Shown: positions 1-9,532 of the stretch, one piece after another
How positions within the stretch are numbered: the first letter of the stretch is position 1
Layout: the number at the start of each line of letters is the position of its first letter
Source: JBJSXF01 sp046086225
GTDB lineage: Bacteria; Actinomycetota; Acidimicrobiia; IMCC26256; PALSA-610
Direction: 5' to 3'
Assembly: GCA_046086225.1 (NCBI GenBank)
Contig: JBJSXF010000148.1
Span: 1 to 15,390 of the forward strand
DNA length: 15,390 nucleotides
Translations under genes and position numbers: made by a program
Notes under the pieces: model-generated
The model's database searches: none
The model's input: only the letters and a program-made list of their open reading frames with translations
Told to the model about the DNA's origin: nothing

Positions 1-1931
1 TCGGGCTCGGCGAACTCGCCGTCGGGTAGGTCGCCGAGCGCGCCGAGCATGAACTCCCGCCAGATCCGGGCGGGATACCCGGCCCCGAACACCGGCCCCG
101 AAGGCAGGCCGACCATCGGGAGCTCGCCGCGTGGGTCTCCCATCCACACCGCGGCCGTGTACTGCGGCGTGAACCCCACGAACCAAGCGTCCACGTTGTT
201 GTCGGTGGTGCCCGTCTTGCCCGACGCGGGCCGGGGGAATCCTCCGAGCGTCCCCGCGGCCGTGCCCCGCCGCACGGGCCCCTCCAGCAACTTCACCGCC
301 GTGCGGGCCACCTCGGAGGCCAGCACCCGCGTGCCCTCGGTGTCGGCCCGGAAGAGCACCGTGTCGTCGGGCGCGACCACCCGCTCGATGAAGTGCGCCC
401 GCCGGAGCACGCCGTCGTTGGGCAGCACCGAGTAGGCCTGCGCCATCTCCAGTGGGTGCACACCCTGGGTGCCGAGGGTCGTGGAGAGCACGCTCGCGTC
501 GAAGCGCCCCGCGCTCTCGACCCCCATCGATCGGGCCGTGTCGATGAGCACCTTCACGCCGTCGCGTCCGCCGTTCCCCGGTCCGAGCGACTGCTCGAGC
601 CGAACGAACGCGCAGTTGTCCGACGCGGCGAGTGCCCGTTCGAGCGAGGGCGTGCCCCCGTAGCAGTCGCCGCTCAGAGCCCGCCCCTCGGCCCACGGGT
701 ACACCGAAGATGCCGACACCGTGTCGGAGGGCGAGTACCCGCGCTGGAGCGCGGCCACGAGCGTGAAGGTCTTGAACGCCGAACCGGCCTGGCGGCCCGG
801 CCCCTCGACCGCCGGGTTGAATTGCATCTCCGCGAAGGTGCGCCCGTTCGCCATCGCCCGAACACCGCCGGTCTCGTTGTCGACCACGACGAGCGACGCC
901 GTGAACTCCGACTCGGGCAGGATCTCGTCGACCGCGCGCTGGGCGATCACCTGGGCGAAGGGGTCGTAGGCCGTGTAGATGCGCAGCCCTCCCCGGTAGA
1001 GCGCCCGCGACCGGTCCTCCTGCACCGCGCCGAGCCGCTCGGCGATATCGCCCTCGACGTCGGGGTCGTTGTTGAGGAGCCGGTTCTTCACCTCGTCGAG
1101 GTAGTAATCGAGGCGACGCGGCACCGGGAACGACACCTCGGTCGGAAGCGGCTTGGCCTTCGCCGCGTCGGCCCGGGCTCGCGTGATCTTGCCCTGGGCC
1201 ACCATCGCGTCGAGCACCTGGGCCCGCCGGGCGCGAGCCCGGTCGGGGTAGCGGACCGGGTTGAGGGCCTCGGGTGCCTGGATGACACCGGCGAGGAGGG
1301 CCGCACCCGGCAGCTGGAGAGCGGACACCGGCCGGTCGAAGTAACGCTCGGCCGCGGCTTGTACGCCGTACGCGCCACTGCCGAAGTAGACGACGTTGAG
1401 GTAGTTCTCGAGGATCTGGTTCTTCGTGAGCTCGCGCTCGAGCCGCAAGGCGAGAACGGCCTCTCGCGCCTTCGTGTTGAGGTTGCGCTCGCGGCTCGCC
1501 GAGAGCGTGTTCTTTACGAGCTGTTGGGTGATGGTCGATCCGCCCTGGGCCGCTTCGCCCGCCCCGACGTTCTTGAGCAGGGCGCGGGCCGTGCCCGTCC
1601 AATCGACGCCGTTGTGTTCGAAGAAGCGCTGGTCCTCGATCGCGATGACCGCGTCGATGAGCACCCGGGGCACATCGGCGAGGGGAACCGGCTGACGATC
1701 TTCCAGCGCGAACGAACCCATGACCCCGCCGTACCGGTCGTAGACGATCGAGCGGGCGGGCGGTGCGGTGACGGCCACATCGAGCTCACCGATCGGAGTG
1801 CTCGCGTCGCGGAGCGACCGGCTCGCCTGGGGAACCAGGGCCAGGGCCATCGCCAACGCCGCGCTGCCGAGCACCACGGTGGCGAGCAGCCGGCCGACGA
1901 ACGAGAGTTGCCTCACAGCGTCCTGAAGCAT
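1..1931 (-). CDS. Class A penicillin-binding protein (GT51 transglycosylase plus transpeptidase), 3' end outside window
   Basis: This bifunctional cell-wall synthase polymerises lipid II and cross-links the glycan strands, anchored in the membrane and facing outward. My own translation gives 643 codons before the window ends. One membrane segment lies at about residues 12-33. The GT51 domain shows EDQRFFEHNG (99-108, first E catalytic), GGSTITQQLVKN (130-141) and ILENYLN (173-179). The penicillin-binding domain shows the serine motif SAFK (384-387), SDN (437-439) and KTGT (572-575), so all three active-site motifs are intact. The C-terminal tail, which in actinobacteria often carries a proline-rich or PASTA extension, is not visible. 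The ATG at 1931 has no clear ribosome binding site. A GTG in frame at 1916 is preceded by AGGA at close spacing and could be the true start. It lies 61 bases downstream of csoR on the same strand. Identity is near certain; which PBP1 paralogue it is cannot be told. Confidence 0.95.
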   Translation of the reverse strand, partial: MLQDAVRQLSFVGRLLATVVLGSAALAMALALVPQASRSLRDASTPIGELDVAVTAPPARSIVYDRYGGVMGSFALEDRQPVPLADVPRVLIDAVIAIEDQRFFEHNGVDWTGTARALLKNVGAGEAAQGGSTITQQLVKNTLSASRERNLNTKAREAVLALRLERELTKNQILENYLNVVYFGSGAYGVQAAAERYFDRPVSALQLPGAALLAGVIQAPEALNPVRYPDRARARRAQVLDAMVAQGKITRARADAAKAKPLPTEVSFPVPRRLDYYLDEVKNRLLNNDPDVEGDIAERLGAVQEDRSRALYRGGLRIYTAYDPFAQVIAQRAVDEILPESEFTASLVVVDNETGGVRAMANGRTFAEMQFNPAVEGPGRQAGSAFKTFTLVAALQRGYSPSDTVSASSVYPWAEGRALSGDCYGGTPSLERALAASDNCAFVRLEQSLGPGNGGRDGVKVLIDTARSMGVESAGRFDASVLSTTLGTQGVHPLEMAQAYSVLPNDGVLRRAHFIERVVAPDDTVLFRADTEGTRVLASEVARTAVKLLEGPVRRGTAAGTLGGFPRPASGKTGTTDNNVDAWFVGFTPQYTAAVWMGDPRGELPMVGLPSGPVFGAGYPARIWREFMLGALGDLPDGEFAEP

Positions 1932-1954
1932 GGCACAGGGTCGTGGGCCTTCCG

Positions 1955-1986
1955 GACGCGGGCCCGGTCGGCCCCACGGGCCCGTC
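1955..1986 (-). terminator. GC-rich hairpin between csoR and the penicillin-binding protein gene
   Basis: On the minus strand GACGGGCCCG (1986-1977) pairs with CGGGCCCGCGTC (1966-1955) with a two-base bulge, giving about ten G-C-rich pairs around a 10-base loop. It sits just after the csoR stop. No T-run follows, so it is a weak candidate for a terminator or attenuator between the copper operon and the downstream cell-wall gene. A GGGCCC palindrome inside each arm may produce such pairing by chance in DNA this GC-rich. Confidence 0.35.
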
Positions 1987-1992
1987 GGGGAG

Positions 1993-2270
1993 TCAGGAGC
2001 GCAGCAGGCGCTCGATCGCCCGGGTCGCCTCGCGCACGACCGCATCGGCGCGCTCGGGTCCCTCCGCCGCTGCGTCCCGGACGCAGTGGCGCAGGTGTCC
2101 GTCGAGCAGGCCGACCGCCACGCCTTGGAGGGCCCGGTTCACCGCGCTGATCTGGGTGAGGACGTCGATGCAGTAGGCGTCCTCGGACACCATCCGCTGG
2201 AGTCCCCGCACCTGCCCCTCGATGCGACGCAAGCGTTTCAGCAGGTCGTCGGTCACGGCTTCGTCGGGTG

Positions 2271-2274
<4 letters not shown>
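1993..2274 (-). CDS. csoR: CsoR-family copper-sensing transcriptional repressor
   Basis: Helical tetrameric repressor that binds operator DNA when free of copper and releases it on binding Cu(I). The 93-residue protein has the usual family length. It begins with GTG at 2274, and the reading frame upstream of that point is only a shadow of copA. The family's Cu(I) ligands are visible in order: Cys35 in YCIDVLTQ, then His60 and Cys64 in HLRHC, the spacing of the M. tuberculosis C-H-C triad. The N-terminal stretch LLKRLRRIEGQVRGLQRM is the typical basic DNA-binding helix. Its GTG overlaps the copA TGA as GTGA and its Shine-Dalgarno lies in the last copA codons, so the two are translationally coupled. 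It probably represses its own operon through the palindrome before copA. A sister family (RcnR, FrmR) is less likely because those use other ligand patterns. Confidence 0.94.
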
Positions 2275-4520
<2,246 letters not shown>

Positions 4521-4526
4521 GGCCCC

Positions 4527-4549
4527 ATGATACCCCCCGGGGGTATCAT
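4527..4549 (-). promoter_or_regulatory. CsoR operator palindrome
   Basis: A 23-base perfect inverted repeat has arms ATGATACCCCC and GGGGGTATCAT around one central base. This fits the actinobacterial CsoR operator type, in which an A-T-rich flank, a run of C, a run of G and the mirrored flank are arranged symmetrically. It is the only such site in the window and lies directly in front of copA. Binding here would cover the promoter. Confidence 0.85.
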
Positions 4550-4555
4550 GGGAAA
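4527..4555 (-). promoter_or_regulatory. Predicted copA promoter with -10 inside the CsoR operator
   Basis: On the minus strand TATCAT (4532-4527) is one mismatch from the -10 consensus. TTTCCC (4555-4550), a weak -35, lies 17 bases upstream. Six bases separate the -10 from the copA ATG, so transcription should begin at or very near the start codon. This would give a leaderless mRNA, common in actinobacteria. The -35 is weak and the start point is inferred. Confidence 0.5.
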
Positions 4556-4569
4556 CCGGGCGACCGGAA

Positions 4570-5697
4570 TCAGCCCGGGCGGACCGCGTACTGGAAGCCC
4601 GAGCGGAACACCGGCTGGAGCTTGATGAAGCTCCCCGTGTGGGTGGCCGAGATCGTCATTCCCCCGCCCACGTACATGCCCACGTGGCCGTGGTCGGGGT
4701 AGTAGATGACCAGGTCGCCCGGCGCCATCTCGTTGTCGGGCACCCGGGGGAACATGTCGCCCTGCGCGATCGAGCCGTGCGGCATCGACACGCCGGCCTG
4801 AGCCCAGGCCATCATCGTGAGGCCCGAGCAGTCGTAGGCGTCGGGGCCGACGCCCGCGTACCTGTACGGCTTGCCCAGCTGCGCCTTCACGTACGCGACC
4901 GCCGCCGCGGCCCCGGGCGAGGGAGCGGGCACGTCGGGCGGCACGAGCCCGCCGGGGTCGGTGCCGGGCGTACCCCCGCCGCCGGTGATCTGCTGCGCAG
5001 CCGCCTCGGCCGCAGCCCGCTCGGCCGCGGCCCGGCGCGCCTCCTCGGCCCGGATGAGCTGGGCGATCTCGCCCTTCACCTGCGAGAGCAGCTCGGCCTG
5101 CCGGGCGTTGGCCACCTCGACCTCACGTCGGCTCGATTCGAGCGCACCCACCTCGTCCTCGGCTCGTGACTCGGCTTCGGCGAGCTCACCCTCGGCGATG
5201 CCGAGGTCTTCACGCGAGGCCCGCAGCCGGGCGAGGAGCTCGGCGTCGTGGTCGGCCGTGCTCGCCGCGTAGGTGGCCCGGGTCGCGAGCTCAGCCGCAT
5301 TGGCCAGGTCGAGGGCGTCGAGCGGCGTGGTGCTCGCCGCCCCCACGTACATCGCTGCGGCCCGGCCCCGCACCTGGCTCGAGATCCGAGCGGTGTCGGC
5401 GCGGGCCGAGGCCAGGTTGACCCGCACGCGAGTGATCTCGTCCCGGGCCCGGTCGAGCCGGAGCCGGGCCTGGTTGTACTGCTCGGCGAGCGAAGAGATC
5501 CGCATGCCGTTGGCTTCGATCTCGGCCTGGATCCGAGCCGCCTCGGCCTGCTTGTCGGAGAGCGACGGAGCCCCCACGGCCGGGGCGGTGAGCGCCGCCG
5601 CCAGCACCACGACGAGGCCGAGGACCGGGAGCGCAGCCCGACGGGACGGCTTCCGGAGCCGACGAGCGGCGGCGGGCGGGGCGATCGGTGCAGTCAT
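4570..5697 (-). CDS. Secreted NlpC/P60 peptidoglycan endopeptidase with coiled-coil domain (RipA/PcsB-like)
   Basis: Exported hydrolase that cuts stem peptides of peptidoglycan, usually for daughter-cell separation. The 375 residues start with a basic region and a hydrophobic signal segment (about 22-43, likely cleavage after VGA). A long Glu/Ala/Arg-rich coiled coil follows (about 45-235), then a Gly/Pro-rich linker (239-262), then the NlpC/P60 domain. Its catalytic triad can be read as Cys290 in DCSGL, His338 in GHVGMY and His353 in ATHTG. The coiled coil resembles the autoinhibitory or FtsEX-contacting domain of RipA and PcsB. The ATG has GGGAG about eight bases upstream. It lies 49 bases upstream of copA on the same strand, but the operator and promoter in that gap suggest copA is transcribed separately. 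The exact bond cleaved is not shown by the sequence. Confidence 0.92.
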   Translation of the reverse strand: MTAPIAPPAAARRLRKPSRRAALPVLGLVVVLAAALTAPAVGAPSLSDKQAEAARIQAEIEANGMRISSLAEQYNQARLRLDRARDEITRVRVNLASARADTARISSQVRGRAAAMYVGAASTTPLDALDLANAAELATRATYAASTADHDAELLARLRASREDLGIAEGELAEAESRAEDEVGALESSRREVEVANARQAELLSQVKGEIAQLIRAEEARRAAAERAAAEAAAQQITGGGGTPGTDPGGLVPPDVPAPSPGAAAAVAYVKAQLGKPYRYAGVGPDAYDCSGLTMMAWAQAGVSMPHGSIAQGDMFPRVPDNEMAPGDLVIYYPDHGHVGMYVGGGMTISATHTGSFIKLQPVFRSGFQYAVRPG

Positions 5698-5969
5698 GAG
5701 GAGGGCTCCCGGGGACGCCGGACCCGGAGCACGCCGGGGCGCGTCGGGTCGTCGGAGTCGAAGGTCGATCGTAAAACGGTAGGACGGCCCGACCGTGGAT
5801 CCAAATCACCCCGACGTAACGCGGTCACTGTCTCACCCTCCGCGCGACCTGACCCGGGATCCCGGCCCGAGCGTCGATCCGATTCCGGGCCCCCGGAGCC
5901 CGCCCCGGGTGACCGGTAGCGTCCCGCCGGCGTGCGGGCCGACCGCACGGGCGATCCCGAGGGAGGGTC
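5698..5969. promoter_or_regulatory. Divergent intergenic region between the NlpC/P60 gene and the acyl-CoA synthetase gene
   Basis: This 272-base gap is the longest non-coding stretch and should hold promoters for both neighbours. A less GC-rich patch near 5767-5785 reads, on the minus strand, TTTTACGAT, where TACGAT could be a -10 for the hydrolase gene; no -35 at proper spacing was found. Two GTNAC pentamers lie eight bases apart (GTAAC 5816-5820, GTCAC 5824-5828). Several GC-rich self-complementary runs occur towards 5890-5950. I saw no riboswitch core and no small gene. Confidence 0.4.
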
Positions 5970-7505
5970 ATGCGAGTCCCGCTGACGATCCGTGACTTCA
6001 TCGACCGGGCCGAGACGGTCTACGCCGACCGCCCCGCCGTCATCGACGAGCCCGATCAGCCCGCCCCCCCGGTCGAGGCCCTCACCTGGTCGGGGGCCGC
6101 CGAGCGGGCCCGGGCCCAGGCCGCCGGGCTCGACGCCCTCGGGGTCGGGTTCGGGGAGCGGGTCGCGATCGTCTCCCACAACTCGTCCCGCCTGCTCACC
6201 TCGTTCTTCGGCGTCTCGGGCCACGGTCGGGTGCTCGTGCCCATCAACTTCCGGCTCAACGCCGAGGAGGTCGGCTACATCGTCGAGCACTCGGGTGCCT
6301 CGGTGCTGCTCGTCGATCCCGAGCTCGACGCCGACCTCGCCGACGTGCGCGCCCCGCACCGATTCGTCATCGGGGCCGACACCGACGCCGCCCTGCTGCG
6401 CCCCGGCGTCGAGCCCGTGCCCTGGACCCCCGACGAGGACGCCACCGCCACCATCAACTACACGAGTGGCACCACCGCGCGCCCGAAGGGCGTGCAGCTC
6501 ACGCACCGCAGCCTGTGGCTCAACGCCACGGTGTTCGGCTGGCAGACCGGTGTCTCCGACCGCGACACCTACCTGTGGACGCTCCCGATGTTCCACTGCA
6601 ACGGCTGGGGCATGACCTACGCGGTCACCGGCATGGGCGGCACCCACATCGTGCTGCGCAAGGTGGACGGAGCCGAGATCCTGCGCCGGGTCGAACGCCA
6701 CGGCGTCACCCTCCTGTGCGGGGCCCCCGCGGTGGTTGCCGCGATCCTCGACGCCGCCGCCGAGTGGGACGCCCCGATCCCCGGGCGCGACCGGGTGCGC
6801 ATGGTCGTGGCCGGCGCGCCGCCGCCCACGCGGCTCATCGAGCGCATGGAGACCGAGCTGGGCTGGGAGTTCATCCAGATCTACGGCCTCACCGAGACCT
6901 CGCCGCTCCTCACCATGACCCGGGGTCGGGCCGAGTGGGACGGGCACACCCCGGCCGACCGGGCCCGCGAGCTCGGACGGGCCGGCGCACCCGCCCTCGG
7001 CGTCTCGCTGCGGATCGACGAGCACGGCGAGGTCCTCGCCCGCTCCAACGTGGTGCTCGAGGGCTACTGGGACAACCCGACCGCCACCGACGAGGCCCTC
7101 GCCGGCGGCTGGTTCCACACCGGCGACGGCGGCACGATCGACGACGCCGGCTACCTCTCGATCAGCGACCGCAAGAAGGACGTGATCATCTCGGGTGGCG
7201 AGAACGTCAGCTCGATCGAGGTCGAGGACTGCCTCTACCGCCACCCGGCCGTCTCCGAGGCCTGCGTCATCGGCGTGCCCGACGAGAAGTGGGGCGAGAC
7301 GGTGAAGGCCCTCGTCGTGCGCAAGGCCGGGATCGAGGTCACCGAGGCCGAGATCATCGAGCACTGCCGGGCCGACCTCGCCCACTACAAGTGCCCGACC
7401 TCGGTCGAATGGCGCGACGCGTTCGCCCGCACATCCACCGGCAAGCTGCAGAAGTTCAAGATCCGCGCGCCCTACTGGGAGGGGCGCGACCGGCTCGTCA
7501 ACTGA
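5970..7505 (+). CDS. AMP-dependent acyl-CoA synthetase (fatty-acid/carboxylate-CoA ligase, FadD-like)
   Basis: Cytoplasmic ANL-superfamily enzyme that activates a carboxylic acid to acyl-AMP and then acyl-CoA. The 511 residues carry all core motifs: P-loop YTSGTTARPKG (164-174), YGLTET (305-310), TGD (384-386), the hinge region DRKKD (400-404), GGENVSS (409-415) and the C-terminal catalytic Lys492 in TGKLQK. The length is that of medium/long-chain or aromatic-acid ligases; the substrate cannot be told. The ATG follows a purine-rich GAGGGAGGG run, with GAGGG six bases upstream. It is the first gene of a two-gene unit with the crotonase 11 bases downstream, which suggests activation followed by a step on the acyl-CoA. 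A long open frame on the opposite strand (5694-7385) is a shadow caused by codon bias. Confidence 0.94.
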   Translation: MRVPLTIRDFIDRAETVYADRPAVIDEPDQPAPPVEALTWSGAAERARAQAAGLDALGVGFGERVAIVSHNSSRLLTSFFGVSGHGRVLVPINFRLNAEEVGYIVEHSGASVLLVDPELDADLADVRAPHRFVIGADTDAALLRPGVEPVPWTPDEDATATINYTSGTTARPKGVQLTHRSLWLNATVFGWQTGVSDRDTYLWTLPMFHCNGWGMTYAVTGMGGTHIVLRKVDGAEILRRVERHGVTLLCGAPAVVAAILDAAAEWDAPIPGRDRVRMVVAGAPPPTRLIERMETELGWEFIQIYGLTETSPLLTMTRGRAEWDGHTPADRARELGRAGAPALGVSLRIDEHGEVLARSNVVLEGYWDNPTATDEALAGGWFHTGDGGTIDDAGYLSISDRKKDVIISGGENVSSIEVEDCLYRHPAVSEACVIGVPDEKWGETVKALVVRKAGIEVTEAEIIEHCRADLAHYKCPTSVEWRDAFARTSTGKLQKFKIRAPYWEGRDRLVN

Positions 7506-7516
7506 GGGGATCCTCC

Positions 7517-8320
7517 ATGGCGTTCGTCCTCGTCGATCGACCGCGACCCGACATCGCGCTCGTCACCCTCAACCGGCCCGAGCGCATGAACGCCATGGCG
7601 TTCGACGTGATGATCCCCCTGCGCGAGACGCTGGAGCAGATCAGCCACGACAACGAGGTGCGGGTCGTGGTGCTCACCGGCGCGGGCCCCGGGTTCTGCT
7701 CGGGGGCCGACCTCGAGGACCCGGGGCTGATGCCCAACATCGACGGCCTCACCGTCACCTCGATCGCCCGCCGGGCACTCGAGCTCCTCGACGACGTGAT
7801 CCACGCCATCCGCCGGATGCACCAGCCGGTGATCGCGGCCGTGAACGGCGCGGCGATCGGCGGTGGCTTCTGCCTCGCCTGCGCGTGCGACATGCGGATC
7901 GGCGCCGAGTCCGCCTACTTCCGGGCCGCGGGCATCAACAACGGCCTCACCGCCGCCGAGCTCGGCATCTCCTACCTGCTCCCGCGTGAGGTGGGGTCGG
8001 CCCGGGCCTTCGACATCATGCTCACGGGCCGCGACGTCGATGCGGACGAGGCCGAGCGCATCGGGCTCTTGTCGCGCGTCGTGCCCGGCGACCGCCTCCT
8101 CGACGAGTGCTACGCGGTCGCCGACCGCATGATCGGCTACTCGCGCGTCGGGCTCGAGGTGACGAAGCGCATGCTCTGGTCGAGCCTCGACGCCGCGAGC
8201 CTCCAGGCCCACATGGACCACGAGGGCATCGCCCAGCTCTACGTGCGGCTCACCACCCAGAACTTCGAGGAGGCGATCCGGGCCCGCCGCGAGCGCCGGA
8301 GCCCCGACTTCCGCGACTGA
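7517..8320 (+). CDS. Enoyl-CoA hydratase/isomerase family protein (crotonase fold, EchA12-like)
   Basis: Crotonase-fold protein of 267 residues that acts on an acyl-CoA thioester. The oxyanion-hole segments are present: CSGADL (61-66) and GAAIGGG (111-117). From memory, the region AYFRAAGINNGLTAAELG (133-150) and the C-terminal part resemble mycobacterial EchA12. By alignment with rat mitochondrial enoyl-CoA hydratase, Gly139 occupies the position of catalytic Glu144 and Asp166 that of Glu164. Simple hydration of 2-enoyl-CoA is therefore doubtful, though Glu148 nearby could serve as base. The ATG has GAGGGGA six bases upstream and follows the synthetase stop by 11 bases, so the pair is an operon. 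It converges with the kinase gene. Family is certain; reaction is not. Confidence 0.92.
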   Translation: MAFVLVDRPRPDIALVTLNRPERMNAMAFDVMIPLRETLEQISHDNEVRVVVLTGAGPGFCSGADLEDPGLMPNIDGLTVTSIARRALELLDDVIHAIRRMHQPVIAAVNGAAIGGGFCLACACDMRIGAESAYFRAAGINNGLTAAELGISYLLPREVGSARAFDIMLTGRDVDADEAERIGLLSRVVPGDRLLDECYAVADRMIGYSRVGLEVTKRMLWSSLDAASLQAHMDHEGIAQLYVRLTTQNFEEAIRARRERRSPDFRD

Positions 8321-8331
8321 GCGCAGCCTCA

Positions 8332-8349
8332 CCCCGGGGGCCGCGCGGC
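8332..8349. terminator. Self-complementary GC runs between convergent genes
   Basis: CCCCGGGG (8332-8339) and GCCGCGCGGC (8340-8349) are adjacent perfect palindromes in the 49-base gap between the crotonase and kinase stops. They could form small hairpins in either transcript. No T-run is present and the arms are short, so terminator function is only a possibility. Confidence 0.25.
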
Positions 8350-8369
8350 GCCGTCGGCCTCGGGTCGGG

Positions 8370-9515
8370 TCAGGCCTCGCCGTCGAGCATCCGGGTGAGC
8401 AGCCCCCGGAACATGATGAGGTCGTCGGGATCGGCGGGCTGTTCCATCTGCCCGTACGCGATCCCCCGGGTGCTCGTGCGCACCGAGACGATCGCGAACC
8501 GCAGCGCGGCGAACACCGCGAACCACGTGAGATCGCCGAGGCGCACGCCGCTCAGCTCCTCGTAGTCGGCCACCACCGCATCGCGCTGCATCAGGTCGTC
8601 CATGCCGGGTAGGCCGAACCGCACCGCGAGGTCGTCGAAGAACGTGTGGAGGAAGATCATCCAGGCCACGTCGACCTCGCGCGGCCCGAGGGCGGCCATC
8701 TCCCAGTCGAGCACGGCCACCGGCGTGAAGTCGCGGTAGAGCACGTTGCCGATGCGGGCGTCACCCCACAGGCACACCGCCGGGCCCTCGGGCGGGAAGT
8801 GCTCCTCCAGCCAGGCGAAGGTGCGCTCGATGAGCGGGTAGGTGATGCCGTCCCGGGCCCACTCGTAGTACTCGCGCTGGGCACCGAGCTGCCGCCGCAA
8901 CGGGGTCGCGCCCGGCGCGTCGCGGTCGAGGAAGGCGAGATCGACCGCGTCGGCCGAGATCGAGTGGATGCCGACGAGCGCCTCGACCGTGCGACGTTGG
9001 AGGGCGGCCCGCTGCGCCGGTGTGGCGTCGAGCACCCAGCCCTCGAACACGTAGGGCGGGATGTCGGGTGGGGCCTCGCCGTCGATGCGACCCATCACGC
9101 GGAACGGGGTGCCGAGCCAGGTCGGGTCGAGCTCGACCCAGCACACCTCGGGCGCCGGCACCGCGGTGTGCTCGCGCACGACCCGCATGCAGCGGGCCTG
9201 CAGCTCGATGTCGTAGTCGCGGAACACCGGGTAGACGTCGAGCGCCGGGGCGAGGCGGGCTGCGTAGCGCCGCGTCTCGCCGCCGACCGTCATGACGAAG
9301 AGCACGGTCTCGCTCGACATGCCGTTGCCGGGCGACGCCGCGTCGGTGACGACCGCGTCGGGCCCCACCCGGGCCTGCGCCCACGCCGCGAGCAGTTCGC
9401 CCACCTCACCGAGGTCGCGCCGCCAGGGCGTGGTCATCTCGACCGGCGTCGCCCCCTCGCCCGGCCCGTCAGCGGTCGGCTCGGGGTTCGGGTCACGGTT
9501 CGGGTCGTCGCTCAC
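8370..9515 (-). CDS. APH-fold phosphotransferase (ACAD10/LvaA-like kinase family)
   Basis: Predicted cytoplasmic small-molecule kinase, not an antibiotic-resistance enzyme by context. From the GTG at 9515 it has 381 residues. The catalytic loop reads WGDARIGNVL (250-259), with Asp252 as likely base and Asn257 as metal ligand, followed by DWE (270-272) for Mg-ATP. The usual His before Gly-Asp is Trp, which I recall as common in the actinobacterial ACAD10/FadE36-like branch. GNGMSSETVLF (64-74) is the probable nucleotide-binding loop. Relatives include the kinase domain of human ACAD10/11 and LvaA of Pseudomonas, which phosphorylate 4-hydroxyacyl-CoA compounds; that role here is inference. GTG 9515 has GGAGG seven bases upstream; GTG 9536 overlaps the SDR stop and would add seven residues. 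It forms a tight unit with the upstream SDR. Confidence 0.85.
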   Translation of the reverse strand: MSDDPNRDPNPEPTADGPGEGATPVEMTTPWRRDLGEVGELLAAWAQARVGPDAVVTDAASPGNGMSSETVLFVMTVGGETRRYAARLAPALDVYPVFRDYDIELQARCMRVVREHTAVPAPEVCWVELDPTWLGTPFRVMGRIDGEAPPDIPPYVFEGWVLDATPAQRAALQRRTVEALVGIHSISADAVDLAFLDRDAPGATPLRRQLGAQREYYEWARDGITYPLIERTFAWLEEHFPPEGPAVCLWGDARIGNVLYRDFTPVAVLDWEMAALGPREVDVAWMIFLHTFFDDLAVRFGLPGMDDLMQRDAVVADYEELSGVRLGDLTWFAVFAALRFAIVSVRTSTRGIAYGQMEQPADPDDLIMFRGLLTRMLDGEA

Positions 9516-9522
9516 GGATGCG

Positions 9523-9527
9523 CCTCC
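9523..9527 (-). promoter_or_regulatory. Shine-Dalgarno that favours GTG 9515 for the kinase gene
   Basis: GGAGG on the minus strand stands seven bases before GTG 9515. The competing GTG at 9536 overlaps the SDR stop as GTGA but lacks such a motif. I therefore chose 9515. Confidence 0.6.
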
Positions 9528-9532
9528 GTCGG

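Noticed and set aside
393..2150. Long plus-strand open frame across the penicillin-binding protein gene
   Set aside because: It is antisense to a gene with all GT51 and transpeptidase motifs. Its product is low-complexity and rich in Arg, Gly, Val and His with no domain. GC-biased third positions keep such frames open.
5698..5969. c-di-AMP (ydaO-type) riboswitch before the NlpC/P60 gene
   Set aside because: Such switches often precede actinobacterial wall hydrolases, so I looked on the minus strand. The conserved GGGGACCCA-like and GGGTGAAT-like cores were not both found in proper order.
5694..7385. Minus-strand open frame of 563 codons opposite the acyl-CoA synthetase
   Set aside because: No domain, repetitive Asp/Gly/Val/His composition, and it crosses the divergent promoter region. 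The opposite strand has the complete ANL motif set.
8370..9515. Aminoglycoside resistance gene
   Set aside because: The fold is shared with aminoglycoside phosphotransferases, but the loop variant, the coupling to an SDR and the acyl-CoA gene context fit the ACAD10/LvaA-like metabolic branch.
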